A DNA stretch of 62,601 nucleotides from Acidobacteriota bacterium (GCA_026394055.1 JAPKYZ010000046.1:1-62601); one strand, 5' to 3'; shown: positions 35,047 to 44,644, counted from the stretch's first letter. Notes: generated by a model from the letters alone, not told the origin. Translations and numbers: made by a program.

Positions 35047-35799
35047 ATGCAGCCACGAAGCATGCGAGTGATGGGCGTGATTCCCGCGCGATACCAATCG
35101 TCGCGACTGGAAGGCAAGCCGCTGGCGGATATCCATGGCAAGCCGATGATCCAGCACGTCTATGAGCGGGCGCGGCAGGCGCGGTGCCTCGATAGCGTCG
35201 TCGTGGCCACCGATGACCCGCGGATCTTCGAGGCGGTGCGCGGCTTTGGTGGCGAAGCGATGATGACCAGCGCCAGCCACCGCTCCGGCACGGATCGCGT
35301 GGCGGAGGTGGCGCGTGCGGGCGAGGCGGACGTGATCGTCAACGTGCAAGGAGACGAGCCGATGCTGGACCCGCAGATGATCGAGGAGATCGTCGCGCCC
35401 TTCACCCAAGGCATCGGTGCGGAGTTTGTCACGCTCAAGCGGGAGACCCGCGACGAGGCCGTGTGGGCGGACCCGGGCGTGGTGAAGGTGGTGACGGATC
35501 TGGCGGGCTGGGCTCTCTATTTTTCGCGCTCCCTGGTGCCTTACCCGCGCAATCGCACGGCGCGGTCGCGGGTGTTTGAGCATATCGGGCTCTATGCGTA
35601 CTCGCGCGCGTGCTTGGCCCGGTTGTCGGCATTGGCGCCGACGCCGCTCGAAGAAACCGAGAGCCTGGAGCAGTTGCGGGCGCTGGAGAACGGGATCCGG
35701 CTTTACGTTGTCGAGACCGAGTGTGGCCGCCATAGCGTGGCGGTGGATACACCGGCGGATCTGGATGAGGTGCGGCGGCTGCTGGCGCCGGTGGGTTAG
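35047..35799 (+). CDS. kdsB: 3-deoxy-manno-octulosonate cytidylyltransferase
   Basis: Activates Kdo as CMP-Kdo for lipopolysaccharide inner core. Conserved blocks: GVIPARYQSSRLEGKPL, VVVATDDPRI, HRSGTDRVAEVA, VNVQGDEPMLDP and HIGLYAYSRACL, ending AVDTPADLDEVR. Length is normal. Several starts are possible (35047, 35062, 35071), none with an ideal ribosome binding site; the first is given. With lpxC it shows a Kdo-lipid A outer membrane. The gap that follows holds a 10-bp inverted repeat (35821-35830/35877-35886). Confidence 0.93.
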   Translation: MQPRSMRVMGVIPARYQSSRLEGKPLADIHGKPMIQHVYERARQARCLDSVVVATDDPRIFEAVRGFGGEAMMTSASHRSGTDRVAEVARAGEADVIVNVQGDEPMLDPQMIEEIVAPFTQGIGAEFVTLKRETRDEAVWADPGVVKVVTDLAGWALYFSRSLVPYPRNRTARSRVFEHIGLYAYSRACLARLSALAPTPLEETESLEQLRALENGIRLYVVETECGRHSVAVDTPADLDEVRRLLAPVG

Positions 35800-36026
35800 G
35801 CGGCCGGTGAGGAAAAGAATCGGAGCTGGTCCTCCGTGCCGGGTTTGTGCTCCTCCGGTCTTTTTTTGGTGGACGTACCAGCTCCGCCGTTGGCTGTGAG
35901 AACACGGTCTTGCTCTGCGCGGCCGGGCGACCCGTCCGGCGCTGAGGTGTCTGCTCAGCCCCTCCACCGCAGTAGGCGCAATTGCACGTCCCGGAACCCT
36001 CAAGTTCCAGTACCATTGGGGAATCG

Positions 36027-37217
36027 ATGACTCTGCTCTGCATTGCCAGCTACGAGAAGGGGTTTGACTTTCTACGGGAGGCCAAGCGTCAAGGGGCGCG
36101 GGTCTTGCTGCTGACCTCGCTCAGCTTGCGGGGCAAGGTGAACTGGCCCCAAGAGGCGATCGACGACATTTTCTACATGCCGGACGACGGTGGGCAGTGG
36201 AATCGCGAGCATACGTTGCACGCCGTGGCGCACCTGATGCGCGAGAACAAGATCGACCGCATTGTGCCGCTGGACGATTTTGACCTCGAACTGGCGGCCT
36301 TCCTGCGCGAGCATTTCCGGCTGCCGGGGCTGAGCGAATCCTCGACGCGATTTTTCCGGGATAAGCTGGCGATGCGGGTGCAGGCGTCGGCGGCGGGTCT
36401 TGATGTGCCGGACTTTGTCGGTGTGTTGAACTTTGCCGAAGTGGACGCCTTTACCAAGCGGATTCCGGCGCCATGGGTGCTGAAGCCGCGGATGATGGCG
36501 GGAGCGATCGGGATCAAGAAGATCGAATCCGCTGAGCAGCTTTGGCCGTTGATCCACGGCATGGGGGACCAGGCCAGCTACTTCCTGCTGGAGCGTTATG
36601 CGCCGGGCGAAGTGTTTCACGTTGACTCGGTGGTCTATCAAGGTGAGGTGGTGTTTGCGATTGCCAGCGGCTATGGCACGCCGCCCATGGACACCTCGCA
36701 CACGGGCGGCATCTTCACGACGCGGATTTTGGAATACGGCAGTGAGACGGAGCGCCGCCTGATCGAGATGAACAGCCGTGTGCTGAAGGCGATGGGGCTG
36801 GCGCACGGGGTGTCGCACACGGAGTTTATTCTGGGTCGCGATGGACGGCTCTATTTCCTCGAGACCTCGGCGCGCGTCGGTGGCGCCAACATCGCCAACT
36901 TGGTGGAGGCGGCATCGGGGTTGAACCCTTGGGTGGAGTGGGCCCGCTTGGAAGCGGCTCCTGATACGTATGCCCTGCCCGCGTTGCACCGCAGCTATGC
37001 GGGGCTGATCGTGTGTCTGGCCCGCCAGGATTGGCCGGATACCTCCGGATTTGATGATCCGGAAGTGTGCTGGCGGATGAATAAGAAAAATCACGTAGGA
37101 TTGATCGTCCGGTCTGATGACCGGGCAAAAGTGGCCGGACTGCTCGACAGCTACACGGCCCGGATTAAAGAGCATTTCCTGGCGGTACTGCCGCCAAAGG
37201 AGCGTCCCACCCAATGA
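36027..37217 (+). CDS. ATP-grasp family ligase
   Basis: A 396-residue ATP-grasp enzyme, which forms acyl-phosphate intermediates to join a carboxylate to an amine or thiol. N-terminal Rossmann-like part (TLLCIASYEKGFDFLREAKR), KIDRIVPLDDFDLELAAFL, the ATP-binding part PAPWVLKPRMMAGAIGIKKI and SYFLLERYAPGEVFHVDSV, and metal-binding FLETSARVGGANI. Substrates cannot be inferred. The ATG at 36027 follows GGGGA. Its stop overlaps the next start (ATGA); it heads a five-gene chain of overlapping genes. Confidence 0.82.
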   Translation: MTLLCIASYEKGFDFLREAKRQGARVLLLTSLSLRGKVNWPQEAIDDIFYMPDDGGQWNREHTLHAVAHLMRENKIDRIVPLDDFDLELAAFLREHFRLPGLSESSTRFFRDKLAMRVQASAAGLDVPDFVGVLNFAEVDAFTKRIPAPWVLKPRMMAGAIGIKKIESAEQLWPLIHGMGDQASYFLLERYAPGEVFHVDSVVYQGEVVFAIASGYGTPPMDTSHTGGIFTTRILEYGSETERRLIEMNSRVLKAMGLAHGVSHTEFILGRDGRLYFLETSARVGGANIANLVEAASGLNPWVEWARLEAAPDTYALPALHRSYAGLIVCLARQDWPDTSGFDDPEVCWRMNKKNHVGLIVRSDDRAKVAGLLDSYTARIKEHFLAVLPPKERPTQ

Positions 37218-37702
37218 AACCGAATCTCGAAGCGTTGCGCGCGGAGATACCGACCGCGGTTGAATCGCGCGGCATGGCCAATTTCTTCGGCCGGAGCCGT
37301 CATTACGAAGGCCCGGTGATGGAGTGGAACGTCACGCGCGCGCCGGACTATCACGAGTTTCTCCAGGTCGCCCAGTCACTCGGCGCCAAGGTGATTGTCT
37401 TCCACAGCGAAGAGTTCGCCGAGGCGTTGGTGGAGGCCGCGCTGGAAGATCTGGAAGAGATCGAGATGCCGCTGGAAGAGCGGCGCGAGTTTGAGGCGAA
37501 GCTGCGGGAGTTCCGCAGCTATCACGGCTTCACCAGCCGGATTGAGCTGAGCTTTCTGCACAGCGGCGCGATGTATTCGTTTGATCTCTCGACCGAGTGG
37601 TTCGACGAGTTCGAGCAGATTTCGACCGAGCTGGAAGCATTTCTGGAAGAGACAGACGAGAACGATGAGCCGTCGATTGGCGGCTACTTCTCGCGCAACT
37701 GA
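37214..37702 (+). CDS. Acidic hypothetical protein between ATP-grasp and recJ
   Basis: A 162-residue soluble protein of unknown family. It has a run of acidic helices (LVEAALEDLEEIEMPLEERR) and an acidic C-terminus (LEAFLEETDENDEP). No motif for catalysis is apparent. It overlaps the upstream gene by four bases and the recJ start by one base (TGATG), so it is made together with them; a partner or modulator role is inferred from context only. Confidence 0.7.
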   Translation: MKPNLEALRAEIPTAVESRGMANFFGRSRHYEGPVMEWNVTRAPDYHEFLQVAQSLGAKVIVFHSEEFAEALVEAALEDLEEIEMPLEERREFEAKLREFRSYHGFTSRIELSFLHSGAMYSFDLSTEWFDEFEQISTELEAFLEETDENDEPSIGGYFSRN

Positions 37703-39438
37703 TGGCGGCTCCACTGCCGGTGGCCGCTGCCGCTACCACCCGGTTGCCCGCCCGCTGGAAGATTGCGCCTCCCGTGGAGGCGGCGGCGCTGGCCCAAGCG
37801 CTGGGGTTGACCCTTCCCGCGGCCCGCGTGCTGATGGGGCGCGGGTATACCGACGTCGCCAGCGCCACTGCTTTCCTGAGGCCTCACGTGGGTCAGTTGC
37901 ATTCGCCGGCCCTGCTGGCGGGCGTGCCCGAAGCAGCGGAGCGCTTGCAAGCGGCCATTGCGGGCGGCGAGAAGATTCTGCTCTACGGCGACTATGACGT
38001 CGATGGCACGCTGGCGGTGGTGATCTTGACCAAGGTGATCGAGGTCTGTGGCGGCCGCAGCGAGTTCCACGTTCCGCACCGGCTGAAAGAAGGCTACGGC
38101 ATGCGGCCCGAGGTGGTGGAACGAGCAGCGGCCGAGGGTGTCAAGCTGATCATCAGTGTCGACACGGGCATCCGTGCGGGCGATGTCGTGCGGCATGCGA
38201 CGGCGCTGGGCATTGAGTGCATCGTCACCGATCACCACTTGCCGGAAGCGGAGCTGCCGCCGGCGCTGGCGGTGGTCAACCCCAACCGGCCGGACTGCAC
38301 GTATCCGAACAAGGATCTCTGCGGCGCCGCGGTGGCGTTCAAGCTGGGGATGGCGTTGATGGAGCGGCAGGGCTGGCCGGAGGCAAAGGTCGCCCGCATG
38401 GCGGACAGCTTTCTAAAGCTGGTGGCCATTGCCACGGTGGCCGACGTGGTGTCGCTGAAGGGTGAGAATCGCGCCATCGTCAAGCTGGGCCTTTCGGGCT
38501 TTGGCAGCATTCATAACCCCGGACTGCGGGCGCTATTGAAGGTGGCGGGGATTGAAGAAGGCGCCGCTCCGTCGGTGCGGCAGGTGGGCTTCCAGATCGG
38601 GCCGCGCATCAACGCGGCGGGCCGCATGGAGAGCGCGCGCCAAGTAGTGGAGCTGTTCCTGACCAGCGACGCGGGCCGGGCGGCGGAGATCGCCAAGGAG
38701 CTGGATGATCTGAACATCGAGCGGCGCGAGACCGAAAAGCGCATCCTCGAAGAGATCTTGGCGAGTGTCGATCCCGCGCGTGCGGGCCTGGTGCTGGCGG
38801 GTGAAGGTTGGCATCGCGGCGTGGTGGGCATTGTCGCCAGCCGTGTGGTGGAGCGGTTCCACCGGCCGGTCTTTGTGCTGGAGATCGACCGCGACGAGGG
38901 CGTGGCGCGCGGATCGGGGCGGAGCATTGAGGCGTTCCATTTGCTGGATGCGCTGGAGTCCATGCCGGAGCTGTTCCAGAAGTTTGGCGGGCACAGCCAT
39001 GCTGCTGGTCTGACGTTGGGCCTGGAGCAGTTGCCGGAATTCCGGGAGCGCTTCAATGCCTACGCCTGGACGAAGCTGACGCCGGACGATTTTCGCGCGG
39101 AAGTGCGGATTGATGCCGAAGCGCGGGCCTCGGAAGTGAATGAGCGGGCAGCGGAAGATATCTGGAGCCTGGGTCCGTTTGGGATGGGCAATCCGCAGCC
39201 AGTGCTGATGTTGCGCGGGCTGCGTGTGGTGGGCACGACGCCGCTGGGAAGCTCCGGCAAGCACTTCAAGGTGAAGATGGAGCAGAATGGTTCTCACGTG
39301 ATGGCGAAGGCATGGTCGTTTGACGAACGGTTGGCGGAGATCGCCCCGGGGGCGATGGTGGATGTCGCCGTCACGCTGGAAGAGGACAGTTACTCAAAAT
39401 GGTCAATGGTATTACGCGACGTGAGGCCGGCGTCCTGA
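37702..39438 (+). CDS. recJ: Single-stranded-DNA-specific exonuclease RecJ
   Basis: A 578-residue 5'-3' ssDNA exonuclease for recombination and repair. The DHH domain has ILLYGDYDVDGTLAVVIL, IISVDTGIRAGD, IVTDHHLPEAEL, NPNRPDC and a metal aspartate in IATVADVVSL. The DHHA1 region has KFGGHSHAAGLTL and the OB-fold follows (GPFGMGNPQP). The N-terminal 20 residues are proline/alanine-rich. The ATG overlaps the previous stop. The 3' end overlaps the next gene by 40 bases. Confidence 0.92.
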   Translation: MAAPLPVAAAATTRLPARWKIAPPVEAAALAQALGLTLPAARVLMGRGYTDVASATAFLRPHVGQLHSPALLAGVPEAAERLQAAIAGGEKILLYGDYDVDGTLAVVILTKVIEVCGGRSEFHVPHRLKEGYGMRPEVVERAAAEGVKLIISVDTGIRAGDVVRHATALGIECIVTDHHLPEAELPPALAVVNPNRPDCTYPNKDLCGAAVAFKLGMALMERQGWPEAKVARMADSFLKLVAIATVADVVSLKGENRAIVKLGLSGFGSIHNPGLRALLKVAGIEEGAAPSVRQVGFQIGPRINAAGRMESARQVVELFLTSDAGRAAEIAKELDDLNIERRETEKRILEEILASVDPARAGLVLAGEGWHRGVVGIVASRVVERFHRPVFVLEIDRDEGVARGSGRSIEAFHLLDALESMPELFQKFGGHSHAAGLTLGLEQLPEFRERFNAYAWTKLTPDDFRAEVRIDAEARASEVNERAAEDIWSLGPFGMGNPQPVLMLRGLRVVGTTPLGSSGKHFKVKMEQNGSHVMAKAWSFDERLAEIAPGAMVDVAVTLEEDSYSKWSMVLRDVRPAS

Positions 39439-40544
39439 TGAGCGCCGGATTGGCCCAAGCGCAAACGGGTCCGCGGGTGCTGGTGGTGGGCGCCGGAGCC
39501 TTTGGCGGCTGGACGGCGCTGCATCTGCTGCGGGCCGGGGCGCGGGTGACGCTGGTAGATTCGTACGGGCCGGGCAACTCGCGAGCCAGCTCCGGCGGCG
39601 AGACGCGCATTACGCGCGCGGCCTATGAAGATCGCGTCTATGCTGACTTGACGCTGCGGGCGCTTGAGATCTGGAAAGAGAGTGAGCGCAAGTGGAACCG
39701 CAAGATCTTTACGCCTTGCGGGGTGGTACGCCTGGAAGGCAAAGCGAGCACTGGGGCGGCGAAGCTGCTGAAGGTGCTAAAGGACTCCGGTGCCCCGCAT
39801 CGCCACCTGACGGCGGCCGAGGCGACGAAGCAGTTTCCGCAGTTTGATTTCACGCGCGTCGAAAGCGTCATCTGGGAGCCGAAGCATGGTTTGCTCCGCG
39901 CCCGGCAAGGATGCCAGGCAGTGCGGGACGCATTTGAGGCGGAGGGCGGCAAGTTTGAGCAGCGGCCGATGCAGCCGGGCGATCGGGTGGAGGCTGATGC
40001 CGTCGTGTGGGCGTGCGGGCCGTGGCTCGGCAAGTTGTTTCCGGGCTTGGTGCCGGTGAAGCCGACGCGGCAGGAGGTCTTCTTCTTTGGGACGCCGCCG
40101 GGTGAGACGATCTACGACGAACAGCACATGCCGTGCTTTATCGATGACGCCGAACCGGACGCGCACTACTACGGCACTCCGGGTAACGATTTTCGAGGCT
40201 TGAAGCTGGGCGACGATGCGTATGGTCCAGACTTTGACCCGGATCGCGGCGAGCGGCGCGTGTCGGAGAGCATGTACGCGAAGATCCGGGCGTATCTCAA
40301 GTTCCGCTTCCCCAAGATGGCGGCGGCGCCGCTCGTCGAGACCCGTGTTTGCCAGTACGAGGTGTCGCCCGACGCGCACTTGATTTTGGATAAGCACCCC
40401 AGCGAGGCCAAATACTGGATTGCGGGCGGTGGCAGCGGGCATGGGTATAAGCTGGGGGCCGCCGTGGGTGAGCGGTTATCGGAGATGGTTCTGGGTAAGC
40501 GCGCTATCGATCCATTTTTCAGCCTGGCACGGTTCAAGAAATGA
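39399..40544 (+). CDS. Sarcosine-oxidase-like FAD-dependent oxidoreductase
   Basis: A 381-residue DAO-family flavoenzyme. It has an arginine pair and a short hydrophobic stretch at the N-terminus (ITRREAGVLMSAGLAQAQ, possibly a Tat signal), then the dinucleotide motif VLVVGAGAFGGWTALHLL and RASSGGETRITR. C318 in RVCQYEVSPDAHLILDKHP aligns with the covalent-flavin cysteine of monomeric sarcosine oxidases. It likely oxidises an N-methyl or secondary amine. The start is 40 bases inside recJ; the stop overlaps the symporter start (ATGA), suggesting the symporter brings in the substrate. Confidence 0.85.
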   Translation: MVNGITRREAGVLMSAGLAQAQTGPRVLVVGAGAFGGWTALHLLRAGARVTLVDSYGPGNSRASSGGETRITRAAYEDRVYADLTLRALEIWKESERKWNRKIFTPCGVVRLEGKASTGAAKLLKVLKDSGAPHRHLTAAEATKQFPQFDFTRVESVIWEPKHGLLRARQGCQAVRDAFEAEGGKFEQRPMQPGDRVEADAVVWACGPWLGKLFPGLVPVKPTRQEVFFFGTPPGETIYDEQHMPCFIDDAEPDAHYYGTPGNDFRGLKLGDDAYGPDFDPDRGERRVSESMYAKIRAYLKFRFPKMAAAPLVETRVCQYEVSPDAHLILDKHPSEAKYWIAGGGSGHGYKLGAAVGERLSEMVLGKRAIDPFFSLARFKK

Positions 40545-42265
40545 AATTAACGCTTCTCGATTGGTTCTTCGTCGCGCTCTACTTCGCGATCAATTTGGCT
40601 ATTGGCTTTTACTACAAGTCGCGCGCGGGTAAGAACACCAGTGAGTTCTTCCTGGGCGGCCGCAACATTCCCTGGTGGCTGGCCGGCACATCGATGGTGG
40701 CGACGACTTTCGCCGCCGATACACCGCTCGCCGTCACCGGCTTGGTGGCAAGAGGCGGCATCGCGGGCAACTGGCTGTGGTGGAACATGGTGGCCAGCGG
40801 CATGATGACGGTGTTCCTCTATGCGCGCCTGTGGCGGCGTAGTGGCGTGACCACCGACGTTGAGTTCTCGGAGATCCGCTACTCGGGCCGCCCCGCTGCC
40901 TTTCTGCGCGGCTTCCGGGCGCTCTATTTTGGGATTCCGATCAACTGCATCGTGCTGGGTTGGGTGAACCTGGCCATGGTGAAGATCCTGATGTTGATTC
41001 TGGGCATTGAGAAGTGGCAGGCGCTGGGAGTGGTGCTGGGGCTGATCGCGATCACTTCCTTCATCTCCACGCTGTCTGGCCTGTGGGGCGTGCTGGTGAC
41101 CGATCTGGTGCAGTTTGTGATCAAGATGAGCGTCGTCATCGCGCTGGCGTTTGCCTCCGTGAATGCGGTGGGCGGCATCGATGCGATGAAGGAAAAATTG
41201 ATCGCCATGGGCCGCGCCGATGCACTGAATTTTGTGCCGGATCTGAACAGCGCCTGGATGCCGATGATCACTTTCTTTGTCTATATCGGCATGACCTGGT
41301 GGGCCACCTGGTATCCCGGAGCGGAGCCCGGTGGTGGCGGTTTTGTCGCGCAGCGCATGCTGTCGGCGAAAGATGAGCGGCACAGCCTGTGGGCGACGCT
41401 GTGGTTCAACATTGCGCACTTCGCGATTCGTCCGTGGCCGTGGATTTTGACCGCGCTGGCGGCGTTGATTCTCTATCCGAACCTCGAAGACAAAGAGTCC
41501 GGCTACGTGCTGGTGATGATCGACCATCTGCCCGCCAGCCTCCGCGGGCTGATGTTTGCGGGCTTCATCGCCGCCTACATGTCGACGATCGGCACCAACT
41601 TAAACTGGGGCGCCAGCTACATCGTGAACGACTTTTACCGCCGCTTCTACAAGCCCGATGAACCGGAAAAGCACTACGTTTGGGTGAGCCAGTGGGTGAC
41701 CATTCTGCTGACCATCGTTTCGGCCATCGTCACCTTCTACCTCACCTCGATTGCTGGGGCGTGGAAGGTGTTGCTGGCGACGGGTGCGGGCACGGGCGGC
41801 GTGTTGATGCTGCGCTGGTACTGGTGGCGCATCAATGCCTGGAGCGAGATTTCCGCCATGCTGTGCGCGGCGGTGGTCTCGATTGTGCTGCAACTTGTCA
41901 TGGGCATGGATAGTGACCGTCCGGTGGACTTTGCCTGGATCATGATCATCACGGTGAGCATCACCACCGTGGTCTGGCTTGCGGTGACCTTTCTCACCAA
42001 GCCGGAGCCGATGGAGAAGCTGGTCGAGTTCTACCGGCGCGTGCGGCCTTCGAAGGCCGGGTGGGCTCCGGTGGCGAAGGTGGCGGGCCCGGTGGAGACG
42101 GCGGACGACGCAGGTGCGGGCTTGGTGGACTGGCTGCTGGGTTGTGGCTTGATCTACACGGCGCTGTTCGGCACCGGCAAGCTGATCCTGGGCGAACCGG
42201 CGATGGGTGCGGGTTTGCTCGGGCTGGCGACTGCGGCGGCGTATCTGCTTTACCGGCGGCGGTAG
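40541..42265 (+). CDS. Sodium:solute symporter (SSS family)
   Basis: A 574-residue LeuT-fold symporter with about 13-14 membrane helices. SSS hallmarks: YYKSRAGKNTSEFFLGGRNI near the N-terminus, WWLAGTSMVATTFAADTPLA, and FAGFIAAYMSTIGTNLNWGA in the helix-8 region with the sodium-site Ser/Thr residues. The substrate is not readable; coupling to the sarcosine-oxidase-like gene points to an amine or amino acid. Last gene of the chain; a hairpin follows at 42281. Confidence 0.9.
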   Translation: MKLTLLDWFFVALYFAINLAIGFYYKSRAGKNTSEFFLGGRNIPWWLAGTSMVATTFAADTPLAVTGLVARGGIAGNWLWWNMVASGMMTVFLYARLWRRSGVTTDVEFSEIRYSGRPAAFLRGFRALYFGIPINCIVLGWVNLAMVKILMLILGIEKWQALGVVLGLIAITSFISTLSGLWGVLVTDLVQFVIKMSVVIALAFASVNAVGGIDAMKEKLIAMGRADALNFVPDLNSAWMPMITFFVYIGMTWWATWYPGAEPGGGGFVAQRMLSAKDERHSLWATLWFNIAHFAIRPWPWILTALAALILYPNLEDKESGYVLVMIDHLPASLRGLMFAGFIAAYMSTIGTNLNWGASYIVNDFYRRFYKPDEPEKHYVWVSQWVTILLTIVSAIVTFYLTSIAGAWKVLLATGAGTGGVLMLRWYWWRINAWSEISAMLCAAVVSIVLQLVMGMDSDRPVDFAWIMIITVSITTVVWLAVTFLTKPEPMEKLVEFYRRVRPSKAGWAPVAKVAGPVETADDAGAGLVDWLLGCGLIYTALFGTGKLILGEPAMGAGLLGLATAAAYLLYRRR

Positions 42266-42280
42266 TTAGACGAGCTCCGT

Positions 42281-42331
42281 GCGTCAGCTTGGGGCTTACT
42301 CCGGTTGCGCGAACAAGCCCCAAGCTTACGC
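42281..42331 (+). terminator. Hairpin after the symporter gene
   Basis: Arms 42281-42297 and 42315-42331 (AGCTTGGGGCTT / AAGCCCCAAGCT core) pair at 16 of 17 positions around a 17-base loop. There is no T run, so it may be a factor-dependent terminator, an mRNA 3'-end stabiliser, or a dispersed palindromic repeat. Confidence 0.55.
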
Positions 42332-42441
42332 ATGGGGCTGGGTGCTACAGCAGTTCTCCTGTGATGGGAGCCGGGGCAATCACCGTCTGGCGTAAGAATT
42401 TTCGGCTTACTTTTCAACCTCTTGGCATTTTGAGGCGAAAT

Positions 42442-42477
42442 TCCGGGGCTTGAGTTCGATGGAGACTCGTGCCCGGA
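42442..42477 (+). promoter_or_regulatory. Leader hairpin overlapping the ribosome binding site
   Basis: TCCGGG (42442-42447) can pair with CCCGGA (42472-42477), enclosing an inner GAGT/ACTC stem (42452-42455/42465-42468). The right arm includes the first bases of the GGAGGA ribosome binding site of the gene starting at 42488. This could lower translation, thermally or by a ligand or protein. Structure is predicted by eye only. Confidence 0.4.
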
Positions 42478-42487
42478 GGATTTCGGA

Positions 42488-44644
42488 ATGCCCGCAAATT
42501 GGCGCTTACGGCTGGCTTGGTTGACCCTGGCGGCTGCGATCGGCGCATCCCGGCTGGCTGCGCAGCCGCCGCTGACCACGATTCAAGATACTTTGTACAA
42601 GGCGGACGGCTCGCGTTTTGACGGCTACGCCTTCGTCGAATGGAAGTCGTTTGATGCTTCAAACGGTGCTTCTGTACTAACCCAATCGATTGTTGTCCGG
42701 GTGTCGGGGGGCAATCTGCGTGTGCAGTTGGCGCCCACCACCACCACCACCGGTGCTTACTACCTGGTGAAGTTCAATTCTGATGGCCGGATTCAGTTCA
42801 CCGAATACTGGTCAGTGGCGCCCAGTTCCGGGCCGCTGCGATTGAAAGATGTCCGCGTGGCGACGCCGCCGGGTTCGCTCACCGGCGGGGTCACTGCCGC
42901 ACTGAACACGATCCCCATCTCAGAAATCATCGGCTTGCAGACTGAGCTCGACAACCGGCCGTTGAAAGGCACGCCGTATACCAACGGCCGCGCGGCCGTC
43001 ATCAATAGCACCGGCGCCATCGCCAGTGCCAGCGGCAATGCCACCGATTGCGTGCGGGTGGATGGTTCAACCGTCGCTTGCTCGCCCGGCGGCGGCCCCG
43101 GCTTTGTCGACAGTGAAGTTCCCGCGGGAGCCGTCAATAGCTCCAACCGCGTCTTCACGACGGCCAGCACTCCGCAACCGGCCAGCAGTCTGGCGCTCTA
43201 TCGCAATGGTGTCCTGCAGCGGAACCCGGCGGATTACAGCATCAGCGGCAACACGATCACTTTTGTGACCGCCGCCACACCTCAGACGGGCGACACGGTG
43301 CTGGCTTCCTACCGCTTGACGGTGGATCCCACTCCGGTGGGCACGGCGGGCGGCATGCTCACCGGCACTTACCCCAATCCCGGCATCGCGGGCAACGTGG
43401 TCACCAACTTCAATGTCTCGACCACGGCCGGCATCACGGAATCGAAGCTGGCCTTGAACTTCCCAACGCACTCGAACGCCAACGACCCGACGACGTCGGA
43501 AAAAGGCGCACTGCTCGGCACCTCGGGCGTGCCCTCTTCCACCAACCGCTTTGTGACCGATACCGACATCCGGTTGACCACCAGCGGTGGTGGCGCGGCG
43601 CACGGCCTGTTGAGCGCGCTGCACTCCGACACCACTCCTGGCACCGTCGTCCGCGGCGATCTGGTGGTGGGCACTGGCGCGACGACGCGCTGGGCGCGGC
43701 TGCCGCTCGGCCTGACCAATCGTTGCCTGACGTCCAATGGTACGGATGCTGTCTGGAACACGTGTCTCTATACGGGCTTCCCGACGGGCTCCATCCCGTA
43801 CGTTGACTCTACCGGCACAATGGCCAATTCGTCGGGAGCCCTCTTTTGGGACCCGGCCAACCGGCGCATCAGTGTTGGCAACAACCAATCGCTGAGCACG
43901 GCTTACTTCTGGGATTCCGCCACGTCCGGTTCCACCACCGTGGCGGTCCGCGGCGGCCCGGGGCAAGGCACCAATACGCTGATGCGCTGGTTGGCTACCG
44001 ATGGCACGGAACTGGCCAACGTCAGCTCCAGCGGCACCTTCCAGGTGAAGGGCCTGCAGACGCAGACCACGCCCACCCAGGCCGCCATCCGCGACTTCGG
44101 TTCACCCACTGACCCCGATGTCCGCTTCAATGGCGACTTCTGGTACAACACCGCCCAACAGACCCGCAAGACCATGGATGCCGGCCAGCGTCACACGCTG
44201 TCCCAGGTGGTGTGTAACTCCACCGGCGCCAACACCACCACCAGTGCGCGGCTGGGCTCCTGCTTCATCCCGGACTTCTACCTGGATGCCGGTGATCGTA
44301 TCGAAATTCAATTCAACTACCTCCATACCGGGACGGCGTCGGATTGGAACATCGGCATCGCTTATGGTGCTGGAACGCTGATCGCGACCAACGTCAACAA
44401 GCTGGAGCGGCTGGTGGTGGGCCGGTCCGATGTGGCGATCTACGGCGCCGGTATCAACTGGGGCACGCAGAGCTGGGGGTCCGGTGTGTACAACTTCACG
44501 GTCACCTCCAACACCTCAGCCGCTACCCCCACGCAAGCGGCGCTGATCGAGTTCTACGGCACCATCTTGACGCCGGGAACCGACCGGGTGGAGCTGATCG
44601 GCTTCACCGTGATCCGTCATCCGGCCAACGCCAACCCGTACTAA
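42488..44644 (+). CDS. Secreted tail-fibre-like structural protein
   Basis: A 718-residue exported protein, serine/threonine- and glycine-rich with almost no lysine. Signal peptide (LRLAWLTLAAAIGASRLAAQ). Residues about 235-285 (LALYRNGVLQRNPADYSISG, ITFVTAATPQTGDTVLASYR) resemble modules of phage tail and baseplate proteins. Residues 290-420 (GGMLTGTYPNPGIAG, TNRFVTDTDIRLTTSGG, RCLTSNGTDAVWN) are like tail-fibre shafts. The C-terminal domain (about 575-718) is beta-rich. GGAGGA precedes the ATG. There are no other phage genes, so this is probably a surface fibre or adhesin of the cell. Function unknown. Confidence 0.65.
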   Translation: MPANWRLRLAWLTLAAAIGASRLAAQPPLTTIQDTLYKADGSRFDGYAFVEWKSFDASNGASVLTQSIVVRVSGGNLRVQLAPTTTTTGAYYLVKFNSDGRIQFTEYWSVAPSSGPLRLKDVRVATPPGSLTGGVTAALNTIPISEIIGLQTELDNRPLKGTPYTNGRAAVINSTGAIASASGNATDCVRVDGSTVACSPGGGPGFVDSEVPAGAVNSSNRVFTTASTPQPASSLALYRNGVLQRNPADYSISGNTITFVTAATPQTGDTVLASYRLTVDPTPVGTAGGMLTGTYPNPGIAGNVVTNFNVSTTAGITESKLALNFPTHSNANDPTTSEKGALLGTSGVPSSTNRFVTDTDIRLTTSGGGAAHGLLSALHSDTTPGTVVRGDLVVGTGATTRWARLPLGLTNRCLTSNGTDAVWNTCLYTGFPTGSIPYVDSTGTMANSSGALFWDPANRRISVGNNQSLSTAYFWDSATSGSTTVAVRGGPGQGTNTLMRWLATDGTELANVSSSGTFQVKGLQTQTTPTQAAIRDFGSPTDPDVRFNGDFWYNTAQQTRKTMDAGQRHTLSQVVCNSTGANTTTSARLGSCFIPDFYLDAGDRIEIQFNYLHTGTASDWNIGIAYGAGTLIATNVNKLERLVVGRSDVAIYGAGINWGTQSWGSGVYNFTVTSNTSAATPTQAALIEFYGTILTPGTDRVELIGFTVIRHPANANPY

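Noticed and set aside
42488..44644. Prophage remnant suggested by tail-fibre-like modules
   Set aside because: No capsid, terminase, portal, integrase or lysis genes nearby, and the protein has its own signal peptide.
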